Shown piece after piece: positions 1 to 5,766 of a stretch of 27,665 bases of DNA (its first letter is position 1; each line of letters begins with the position of its first letter). The translations under genes were made by a program, and so were the position numbers. The DNA is taken from contig UQTI01000039.1 of NCBI GenBank assembly GCA_900543975.1, forward strand, positions 1-27,665. Reading direction: 5' to 3'. Below the pieces are notes generated by a model. That model saw nothing but the letters and a program-made list of their open reading frames with translations, was not told where the DNA came from and did no database searches. The DNA is from an uncultured Prevotella sp. GTDB lineage: Bacteria > Bacteroidota > Bacteroidia > Bacteroidales > Bacteroidaceae.

Positions 1-28
1 AATGTTCAATTAATGGAAATTAATGTTT

Positions 29-47
29 AAAAAATGCGCGAAGCGCA
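29..47 (-). terminator. Small terminator-like hairpin
   Basis: A 5-bp perfect stem (TGCGC, 3-nt loop, GCGCA) lies at 35-47. On the minus strand it is followed by six T residues (29-34). It could be a second, weak terminator behind the stronger one at 71-143. The stem is short, so this is tentative. Confidence 0.4.
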
Positions 48-70
48 AAATGACATATTATCTTTTTTCA

Positions 71-143
71 AAATAAAAAAAGAGCATAACCGCGAGTTGC
101 TGCCCTTATATATAAATAAGGTGGAAGCAACAGGCGGTTATGC
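71..143 (-). terminator. Rho-independent terminator of the carboxyltransferase gene
   Basis: The arms GCATAACCGC (84-93) and GCGGTTATGC (134-143) are perfectly complementary. Inside them GTTGCT pairs with AGCAAC, and CCTTAT with ATAAGG, giving a long, nearly continuous stem. Read on the minus strand the hairpin is followed by CTCTTTTTTTATTT (71-84). This is a typical intrinsic terminator about 75 nt after the stop codon of the minus-strand gene ending at 218. Confidence 0.85.
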
Positions 144-156
144 ATCATTATGATTT

Positions 157-219
157 GCTGTTCAGCGAAACAGATGGGCTGTTCAGCTTAACGGTCTTGC
201 TGTTCAGCTTAACGGTCTT
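157..219 (-). repeat. Three 21-nt tandem repeats at the stop codon
   Basis: Units lie at 157-177, 178-198 and 199-219. The last two are identical; the first shares only its first 10 bases (GCTGTTCAGC) and diverges after that. The stop codon of the carboxyltransferase gene (218-220) overlaps the edge of the array, so the repeat forms the start of the 3' untranslated region, before the terminator. Confidence 0.8.
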
Positions 220-1990
220 ACTGCTCACGCTCGATGTAAGCGATGACGTCGCCCTTCTGGATCTTGGAGCCTTGCTTGGCGTTGATCTCAACGAGCTTGC
301 CGCCCAGGGCTGCCTGAACCTCAACAAACTCGCCCCAAGGAGCCTGAATCCAGCAGAAGGCGTCGCCTTCCTTATACTCCTTGCCGATGAACGGCTCAAC
401 AGAGGGAGCACACTCGCCCTCGCCGTTGAACTCCCAGAAAATCTGACCCTTGACAGGAGCAACGATGGCATCGGCCTTGGCGTGCTTGAACGCGCTGAGC
501 TGCTCGGGTGAGAGGTTGGCGCCAAGCTTGGCGTCCTTGAGCTTCTGAAGGTCGGCAAGGAAGTTTTTCTTTGCCTGGCCGCTCTTGAAGTTGCGATACT
601 GCTCGGGGTGCATGGCAAGCTCGAACAGCTCCTCGTCGTCCTGACCATAGTCCCAACCGTTCTCGTCCATCTCCTTGCGGAAGTCGTCGAGGGCATCGGT
701 GAGAAGGGTGTGGGCGTCGACGTCGGTGAACTCGCGGCCCTGCTTCTTGGCAAGCTCCACAAGCTCCGGGTCGATGGTTCCGGGGATCTTGCCGCTCTTG
801 CCGAGGATCATGCCCCACATGGAGTCGTCCATCATGACGAAGCGACCCTTGCCCTGCTCGATGGTGAGGAGGTTCATGAGGGCGATGTTCTTGACATACT
901 GTGAGAACGGGGTCACCAATGGAGGATAGCCCACGCGAGGCCATACATACTCTACCTCGTCGAAGAGCTTGATGAGGAGGTCGTCCATAGACAGCTCGTC
1001 CTCGCCCTTCTTCTTGCGAACGTTGTTGATGGTGGTGCGCATGCCGCCGAGGTCGGCCATCATTGAACCCATCATGCCGCCAGGCAGACCACAGCCCAAG
1101 AGGAGCGATGACATGATCTTGTTGCCGGGGTTGATGAAATAGCCGAGCCACTCGTCGATAAACTCTTGGGTGAGAGCGCGGGCCTTCATGTAGGCAGACA
1201 TGTTGATCTCAGGAACCTCAAAGCCCTCGTTCTTCAACATGCTGATCACTGAGATCACGTCGGGGTGAACCTTACCCCATGACAGAGGCTCGATGGCGGT
1301 GTCGATGATGTCGGCACCGTTGTTGCACACCTCCAGAATTGAGGCCATAGAGAGGCCGGGGCCAGAGTGGCCGTGATACTGGATGATGATTTCTGGATGC
1401 TTGTCCTTGATCATCTTGGTGAGCTTGCCGAGGAACGCGGGCTGGCCGATGCCTGCCATGTCTTTGAGGCAGATCTCCTCGGCACCGGCAGCGATGAGCT
1501 GGTCGGCAATGTTCATATAATACTCAAGCGTGTGAACGGGTGAGTTGGTGATGCAGAGAGCACACTGGGGGGTCATGCCGCCTTCCTTTGCCCACTTGAT
1601 GCTGGGGATGATGTTGCGAACGTCGTTCAGTCCGTCGAAGATACGGGTGATGTTGGTGCCTTGCTTGGCCTTGACCTTGTACATGAGGGCACGAACGTCA
1701 TCGGGTACGGGATACATGCGCAGCGCATTGAGTCCGCGGTCGAGCATGTGGGTCTTGATGCCTACCTCGTTGAAAGGCTTGCAGAAGGCACGCACAGCAT
1801 CGTTGGGGTTTTCGCCTGCCAAGAGGTTTACCTGCTCAAAGGCACCACCGTTGGTCTCTACACGAGAGAAGCAACCCATTTCAATGATGACGGGAGCGAT
1901 GCGCTCCAACTGGTCCTTGCGCGGCTGGAACTTTCCAGACGACTGCCACATGTCACGATAAACGAGACTGAATTGTATTTTCTTTTTCAT
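218..1990 (-). CDS. OadA/PycB-like carboxyltransferase with a lysine-less biotinyl-type domain
   Basis: 590 aa, cytoplasmic. Residues 1-300 form the HMGL-like TIM barrel of oxaloacetate decarboxylase alpha / pyruvate carboxylase subunit B, which normally moves CO2 between biotin and pyruvate/oxaloacetate. Visible family residues are D13 (RDMWQS), R85 (DRGLN), K176 (LKDMAG) and metal ligands H206 and H208 (HGHSG). The middle is the conserved PYC/OADA region. Residues 505-590 match a biotinyl/BCCP domain end to end (VAPVKGQ; KEGDAFCWIQ; GKLVEINAKQG; KGDVIAYIE), but where biotin is attached (AMKM) the sequence reads A-P-W-G (550-553). Family residues RDxHQS and HxHxT also differ: His is W15 and Thr is G210. 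It therefore looks like a paralogue that cannot be biotinylated at the normal position. It stands alone; no biotin carboxylase or membrane beta subunit is nearby. The fold is certain, the reaction is not. Confidence 0.85.
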   Translation of the reverse strand: MKKKIQFSLVYRDMWQSSGKFQPRKDQLERIAPVIIEMGCFSRVETNGGAFEQVNLLAGENPNDAVRAFCKPFNEVGIKTHMLDRGLNALRMYPVPDDVRALMYKVKAKQGTNITRIFDGLNDVRNIIPSIKWAKEGGMTPQCALCITNSPVHTLEYYMNIADQLIAAGAEEICLKDMAGIGQPAFLGKLTKMIKDKHPEIIIQYHGHSGPGLSMASILEVCNNGADIIDTAIEPLSWGKVHPDVISVISMLKNEGFEVPEINMSAYMKARALTQEFIDEWLGYFINPGNKIMSSLLLGCGLPGGMMGSMMADLGGMRTTINNVRKKKGEDELSMDDLLIKLFDEVEYVWPRVGYPPLVTPFSQYVKNIALMNLLTIEQGKGRFVMMDDSMWGMILGKSGKIPGTIDPELVELAKKQGREFTDVDAHTLLTDALDDFRKEMDENGWDYGQDDEELFELAMHPEQYRNFKSGQAKKNFLADLQKLKDAKLGANLSPEQLSAFKHAKADAIVAPVKGQIFWEFNGEGECAPSVEPFIGKEYKEGDAFCWIQAPWGEFVEVQAALGGKLVEINAKQGSKIQKGDVIAYIEREQ

Positions 1991-2094
1991 CTTACTGTTA
2001 TGTGATAAAAATTTTTTTTGTTCTTATATGTAAAAAAATGACTTTCTGACATGACACCGCTGCTTCTTTAAGAAGCATGGCGCATTCAAAGATG

Positions 2095-2102
2095 CAAATT
2101 TA
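2095..2102 (-). promoter_or_regulatory. Putative -7 promoter element of the carboxyltransferase gene
   Basis: On the minus strand this reads TAAATTTG, matching the Bacteroidetes -7 consensus TAnnTTTG. No good -33 TTTG lies 19-21 bp upstream. It would give a leader of about 100 nt containing a small perfect hairpin (GCTTC/GAAGC, about 2072-2086). Confidence 0.5.
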
Positions 2103-2235
2103 AATAAAAAAAGTCATTCTGCCACACTTACACCTTCTTTTTTATGACTTGTTTGCTTTTATAACCCTCATGACGCTGTTTGACGGGCCTTCTTGTTGCG
2201 CTTTGAAAGCCTTTCTTGCCGCGCTTTAGGGGGTT

Positions 2236-2329
2236 AAAAGACAATAGAGACAATGGCGACAACTCTTTGGATGGGATATCGGTAAAAACCGCTATTCAAG
2301 AATTGTCGCCATTGTCTCTATTGTCTTTT
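2236..2329. repeat. Perfect 27-bp inverted repeat (large hairpin)
   Basis: The arms at 2236-2262 and 2303-2329 are perfect reverse complements over 27 bases, with a 40-nt loop. Each arm is internally repetitive: GACAA recurs every 8-9 bases. A partial extra copy of the right arm (GAATTGTCGC) follows at about 2333-2342. There is no coding capacity. It lies between queF (ending at 2685) and the promoter of the next minus-strand gene. It could be a terminator, an RNA stability element or part of a small non-autonomous element. Confidence 0.85.
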
Positions 2330-2340
2330 ACTGAATTGTC

Positions 2341-2640
2341 GCATTTATAATAGATTTTTTATCTCAAGCAAGCGTCGCCGAAGGCGTCGAATATCCATAA
2401 CCGCTGGTGAAGAGAGCGGAGCGAACGTAACCTGCGGTTTCATAGCAAGAAAATTAAACGTCCTCGAAGAGGGCGAACATAAGCAAGCTGTAAATATACC
2501 CCCTATGTTCGCCCTCTTCGAGGACGATTTTACCATCATTTATGGGACCGCAGGCTTCGCTGCCTTCGGCAGCTCAACCAGCGGTTATGGATATTCGCCG
2601 CCTTCGGCGACGCTTGCTTGAGATAGATATCCATAATAAG
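2341..2640. repeat. Nested inverted-repeat element (MITE-like)
   Basis: The outer arms 2361-2407 and 2578-2624 are complementary at 46 of 47 positions. Imperfect complementarity continues outwards to about 2341 and 2640. A middle arm pairs CCTGCGGT (2431-2438) with ACCGCAGG (2547-2554). The inner arms 2459-2481 and 2504-2526 are perfect over 23 bp around a 22-nt loop. The whole block of about 300 bp can fold into one long hairpin on either strand. The only open frame inside is an uninformative one of 64 codons. It may be a miniature inverted-repeat element, but no clear target-site duplication was found. Confidence 0.85.
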
Positions 2641-2684
2641 CTTTGCGAAAGTTCTGTCTTTAAATAAACAGCCGGAGGCAGGGC

Positions 2685-3146
2685 CTACATGTTGTGGTTC
2701 ATGAAGCGATGCTCGGCAAGCTGCTCATATTTTGTGCCCTTGCGGCCATAGTTGGCGAAGGGGTAGATGCTGATGCCGCCACGAGGGGTGAAGATGCCCG
2801 TCACCTCGATATATTTGGGGTCCATGAGGCGGATGAGGTCCTTCATGATGATGTTGACGCAGTCTTCGTGGAAGTCGCCGTGGTTGCGGAAACTGAAGAG
2901 GTAGAGCTTCAGGCTCTTGCTCTCTACCATGCGCACGTCGGGGACATATTGTATGCGAATCTCGGCAAAGTCGGGCTGACCCGTGATGGGGCACAGCGAT
3001 GTGAACTCGGGGCAGTTGAACTGCACCCAATAGTCGTTGCCGGGGTGTTTGTTTACGAACGACTCAAGCACCTCGGGGGCATAATCGTCTTTATAGCGCG
3101 TCTTGGCGCCCAGGGCCTTCAGCCCTTCATCTTTTCTTGTATCCAT
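2685..3146 (-). CDS. queF: NADPH-dependent 7-cyano-7-deazaguanine (preQ0) reductase
   Basis: 153 aa from the chosen start, the usual length of the short (type I) QueF. It reduces the nitrile of preQ0 to the aminomethyl group of preQ1 in queuosine biosynthesis, in the cytoplasm. Key residues are visible: catalytic C52 and D59 in LCPITGQPDF, the QueF signature ESKSLKLY (75-82), and H93/E94 in NHGDFHE. An ATG 39 nt upstream (3185) would extend the protein through the low-complexity TTCACTC repeat. The start at 3146 (MDTRKDEG) fits the family better. It lies 77 nt downstream of the yhhQ-type transporter on the same strand, so the two very probably share the preQ1-controlled transcript. No queC, queD or queE is in the window, in keeping with salvage of an imported precursor. 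Confidence 0.93.
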   Translation of the reverse strand: MDTRKDEGLKALGAKTRYKDDYAPEVLESFVNKHPGNDYWVQFNCPEFTSLCPITGQPDFAEIRIQYVPDVRMVESKSLKLYLFSFRNHGDFHEDCVNIIMKDLIRLMDPKYIEVTGIFTPRGGISIYPFANYGRKGTKYEQLAEHRFMNHNM

Positions 3147-3169
3147 TGTCTTTCTTAAAGTTAGTGAGG

Positions 3170-3230
3170 CTATTGAATTCTTCACTCTTCACTCTTCGTT
3201 CTTCACTTAAAAACGTTCTTCACTTAATTA
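3170..3230. repeat. Pyrimidine-rich TTCACTC-type tandem repeat
   Basis: GCTATTGAATTCTTCACT is followed by degenerate copies of CTTCACT. It fills the gap between the yhhQ and queF genes. The same leading sequence followed by the same kind of repeat occurs again at 15525-15602 after the helicase gene, so this is a dispersed repeat. Confidence 0.75.
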
Positions 3231-3916
3231 ACGCTCAAAATCTTCCACACGCTATAGTCGACGTCGTTGTCATAGACATCCTCGCCCTCCAGCTTCTTCG
3301 TCTTCTTCACCACAGCGATAGTCACGGGCAGCACGATGATCTCGTAGACCGTCTTGAGCACCACCTGCGAGATGATGAATATGGGCAGCTCTTTCGTGGG
3401 CACCACGCCATAGAGGGCGAGCGGGAAGAACACGATGCTGTCGGCACCCTCGCCAAAGACCGTACTGAGGATTGCGCGATAAGAGAAGTTCTTGCCGTTA
3501 GAGTTGATCTTCATGCGACTCATGACGTAAGCGTTGACGAAAGAGCCGATGAGGAACGCCACGAATGAGGCGGCAGCGATGCGCGGAGCCAGTCCGAACA
3601 CGGCATGGAAGCCCTCGTCGTTGTCCCAGTAGGGGGCGCCGGGAATGGCATCGGCCAATGCGCCGAACGCCACGAACAGGAAGTTCATGGCAAAGCCCAG
3701 CCAGATGAGGAGTCGCGCCTTGCGATAACCCCACACCTCACACACGCAGTCGTTGATGATGTAGGACACCGGGAACACGAGCAGACCGCCCGTGATGTTG
3801 ATAAAACCTAACGAAATCTGTTTTGTCTCGAGCACGTTTGCCGTTATCAGGCAGACGCAAAAAAGCACGCTGAACAGAAGGAACAGCACGCTCACATTAT
3901 TCTTTTTTTCTGTCAT
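3224..3916 (-). CDS. yhhQ: Queuosine precursor transporter (YhhQ / VUT_1 family)
   Basis: 230 aa with about six hydrophobic membrane segments (for example residues 8-30, 38-55, 68-88 and 108-135). It belongs to the YhhQ (COG1738) family of inner-membrane importers of preQ0/preQ1. Family features include the N-terminal NVLETKQI segment, FPVSYIINDCVCEVWGY (around 48-64) and FGEGADSIVFF (around 153-163). It is the first gene of a two-gene operon with queF, which uses preQ0. The start at 3916 is fixed by the leader: the predicted preQ1 riboswitch ends four bases upstream. The precise substrate (preQ0, preQ1 or queuine) cannot be read from sequence alone. Confidence 0.92.
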   Translation of the reverse strand: MTEKKNNVSVLFLLFSVLFCVCLITANVLETKQISLGFINITGGLLVFPVSYIINDCVCEVWGYRKARLLIWLGFAMNFLFVAFGALADAIPGAPYWDNDEGFHAVFGLAPRIAAASFVAFLIGSFVNAYVMSRMKINSNGKNFSYRAILSTVFGEGADSIVFFPLALYGVVPTKELPIFIISQVVLKTVYEIIVLPVTIAVVKKTKKLEGEDVYDNDVDYSVWKILSVN

Positions 3917-3952
3917 AATTCTTGTTTTTTAAGAGGTTTACCAAGCACTCTT
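3917..3952 (-). promoter_or_regulatory. Class I preQ1 riboswitch in the yhhQ leader
   Basis: Read on the minus strand, AAGAG (3952-3948) pairs with CTCTT (3935-3931) around a 12-nt loop, TGCTTGGTAAAC. An A-rich tail (AAAAAA) then leads to CAAG (3924-3921), which can pair with CUUG in the loop. This gives the compact H-type pseudoknot of preQ1-I riboswitches: short P1, loop with a GUAA(A)C segment holding the ligand-binding C, A-rich linker, and P2 from the tail. P2 ends 4 nt before the AUG, so ligand binding would block ribosome access, i.e. translational repression. A GGGA/TCCC hairpin (3958-3969) precedes it. The downstream genes are a queuosine-precursor transporter and queF, as expected for this class. 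Confidence 0.87.
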
Positions 3953-3979
3953 TTGATGGGACTGCTCCCAAACAGGATG

Positions 3980-4010
3980 CAAAATTACTAAAAAACCTAA
4001 AGATGACAAA
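3980..4010 (-). promoter_or_regulatory. Promoter of the yhhQ-queF operon
   Basis: On the minus strand TTTG (4010-4007), 19 bp, then TAATTTTG (3987-3980) match the Bacteroidetes -33/-7 consensus exactly. Transcription would begin near 3973, giving a leader of about 57 nt that contains the whole riboswitch. Confidence 0.8.
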
Positions 4011-4037
4011 ACAAACGCGATAAAAAGCGCCCTTTTC

Positions 4038-4068
4038 TTTGAACATCACTATTTTATTCTTACATTTG
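4038..4068 (+). promoter_or_regulatory. Promoter of the TlpA-like gene
   Basis: TTTG (4038-4041), 19 bp, then TACATTTG (4061-4068): a full match to the Bacteroidetes consensus. It is divergent from the yhhQ promoter and gives a leader of roughly 37 nt before the ATG at 4112. Confidence 0.8.
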
Positions 4069-4111
4069 CATGTCAAGAAACAAAGAATTAACGAAAAAAA
4101 CAAAAATAGAA

Positions 4112-5218
4112 ATGCAGACAAAAAGACTGACAACATCTTTACTCGCCATAGCCGCCCTGTCGACGGTCATGGCGCAGGAGGTTACTACGGTGGTGAAAGG
4201 TAGATGCCCGGAAGCTACCAAGTGGGTGTATTATTATGACGAGGCCAAGCGCGACGCACAGCAAGACAGCGTGGCGGTGAAGAACGGCGCGTTCGAGATT
4301 AACATGAAGGGCGACAAGAACGCCCTGATGTTTGTTACAACAAAGGAGGCAGGCTATGTGAACCTGTTCAACGACGGCACGCCGGCAACCGTGGACCTCA
4401 AGGCTGGCTCCTTGAAAGGCTCGGCGCTGAACAGCCGTTTCGGCGAGTGCCAGCAGAAGGTGAAGGTCATTGCCGACAAGATGCAGCCCATAGCTGACAG
4501 CTACAGAAAACTGGTGCTCAACACAGCGATAAGCCAGGAGGAGCGCGACAAGCAGACCAAGGCGCTCGTGGAGCAGATGAACCCGCTTGAGGAGCAGATG
4601 AACAAAATGATACGCCAGATCATCAGCGAGAACAAGGATAACCTCATTCCCGCGGCTTACATAACCAACATTGTATATGACTGTGAGACGGCGGAGCTGA
4701 AGGCGCTCCTCGCGCCCTCGCGTCCCTATGCCTCGCACCCTGTCCTGGCTTATGCACGCGAGGTGCTTGCTGACGTTGAACGTGCTGAGGCGGTGATTGG
4801 AAAGCAGTTTACGGATCTGGAGCTGGCTGACACAGAAGGTAAGGCTCACAAGTTGAGCGAGTGGTGTGGCAAGGGACAGTATGTGCTCATCGACTTCTGG
4901 GCTTCATGGTGTGGACCTTGCCGTGCGGAGATGCCTAACGTGAAGGCAAGCTATGAGAAATATCACGCTAAGGGCTTCGAGATCGTGGGGCTGTCGCTGG
5001 ACAACAGGAGCGATGCATGGAAAAAGGCTATCGGCGACATGGAGCTGAATTGGGTTCATCTCTCTGACCTTAAGGGATGGCAGTCGGTGGCTGCCAAGAC
5101 TTACAGCATTCAGGGCATTCCTGCAAGCTTGCTCGTTGACCCTAACGGCAAGATCGTGGCTCGTGACCTGCGCGGCGACAAGCTCGGCAACAAGCTCAAA
5201 CAGATCTACGGCTTTTAA
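4112..5218 (+). CDS. Secreted TlpA/ResA-like thioredoxin with N-terminal DUF4369-type domain
   Basis: 368 aa from the ATG at 4112, chosen because it begins a good signal peptide (MQTKRLTTSLLAIAALSTVMAQ) and lies just after the promoter; an upstream ATG at 4070 would fall about at the transcription start. The N-terminal half resembles the DUF4369 domain common in Bacteroidetes thioredoxins, followed by a charged helical stretch (about 110-180). The C-terminal thioredoxin-like domain (about 230-368) carries the redox motif W266-C-G-P-C270, the family phrase FWASWCGPCRAEMP, and the cis-Pro region GIPASLLVDP. It probably reduces or exchanges disulfides in the periplasm. It is monocistronic, with a long palindromic region after its stop. 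The physiological partner is unknown. Confidence 0.9.
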   Translation: MQTKRLTTSLLAIAALSTVMAQEVTTVVKGRCPEATKWVYYYDEAKRDAQQDSVAVKNGAFEINMKGDKNALMFVTTKEAGYVNLFNDGTPATVDLKAGSLKGSALNSRFGECQQKVKVIADKMQPIADSYRKLVLNTAISQEERDKQTKALVEQMNPLEEQMNKMIRQIISENKDNLIPAAYITNIVYDCETAELKALLAPSRPYASHPVLAYAREVLADVERAEAVIGKQFTDLELADTEGKAHKLSEWCGKGQYVLIDFWASWCGPCRAEMPNVKASYEKYHAKGFEIVGLSLDNRSDAWKKAIGDMELNWVHLSDLKGWQSVAAKTYSIQGIPASLLVDPNGKIVARDLRGDKLGNKLKQIYGF

Positions 5219-5766
5219 ATTATCCCCGGTGAGACCACGAAGCTTTCACGCGAATCTTTCACATGGATCTTTCACGCGAATTTTTCACGCGAATTTTTCA
5301 CGAGATTTTTTTTGAACACGAATTTCACGAATCTCACGAATGTTTTTTAAGCATACGAGATGTTTTTTTGAACACGAATTTCACGAATTTCACGAATAAT
5401 TTTTAAGCACATGGATCTCACTCTGCCTATGCTTCGCATGGCTCACGGATATTATGTTTTAAAGCACACGGATCTCACAGATCTCACGGATCTGCCTATG
5501 CTTCGCATGGCTCACGGATAGCTTTTTTGATTTGTCATTAAAATCATAACGAGTCAATAATCACACAACGAGTCAATAATCACATAACGAGCCAAAGGCT
5601 CAAAAATCCGTGAGATCTGTGAGATCCGTGTGCTTTAAAAAAATAATATCCGTGTGCTTAAAAAAATTCGTGAAATTCGTGAAATTCGTGTTCAAAAAAA
5701 TCTCGTGAAAAATTCGTGTGAAAGATCCATGTGAAGATTCGTGTGAAAGATTCGTGGTCCACACGG
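5219..5766. repeat. Giant nested palindrome between convergent genes
   Basis: The whole 548-bp gap between two convergent stop codons is repeats, with no gene. Perfect arms pair 5370-5396 with 5667-5693 (27 bp) and 5457-5491 with 5606-5640 (35 bp). Outer, looser arms pair CACGAGAT/GAACACGAA near 5299-5325 with 5685-5707, and CACGCGAATC-type units near 5247-5300 with 5708-5757. Around the centre are an exact 30-nt direct repeat (5422-5451 and 5491-5520), each copy holding a GCCTATGC/GCATGGC stem, and a 19-nt tandem repeat (5548, 5567, partial at 5586). The smallest building blocks are TTCACGAAT and GATCTCACG. It probably ends transcription from both sides. Confidence 0.9.

Noticed and set aside
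148..762. 204-codon minus-strand frame ending in heptapeptide repeats
   Set aside because: It overlaps the carboxyltransferase gene out of frame; the heptapeptides arise from the 21-nt DNA repeat.
2345..2539. 64-codon minus-strand frame in the inverted-repeat element
   Set aside because: Its codons come from the palindrome arms; there is no start context and no similarity to a known protein.
3147..3185. Upstream start for queF at 3185
   Set aside because: It would add 13 residues read from the dispersed TTCACTC repeat; the protein from 3146 already has normal QueF length.
5219..5766. Insertion sequence or degraded gene
   Set aside because: No open frame or transposase remnant; the sequence is fully explained by repeated short words.
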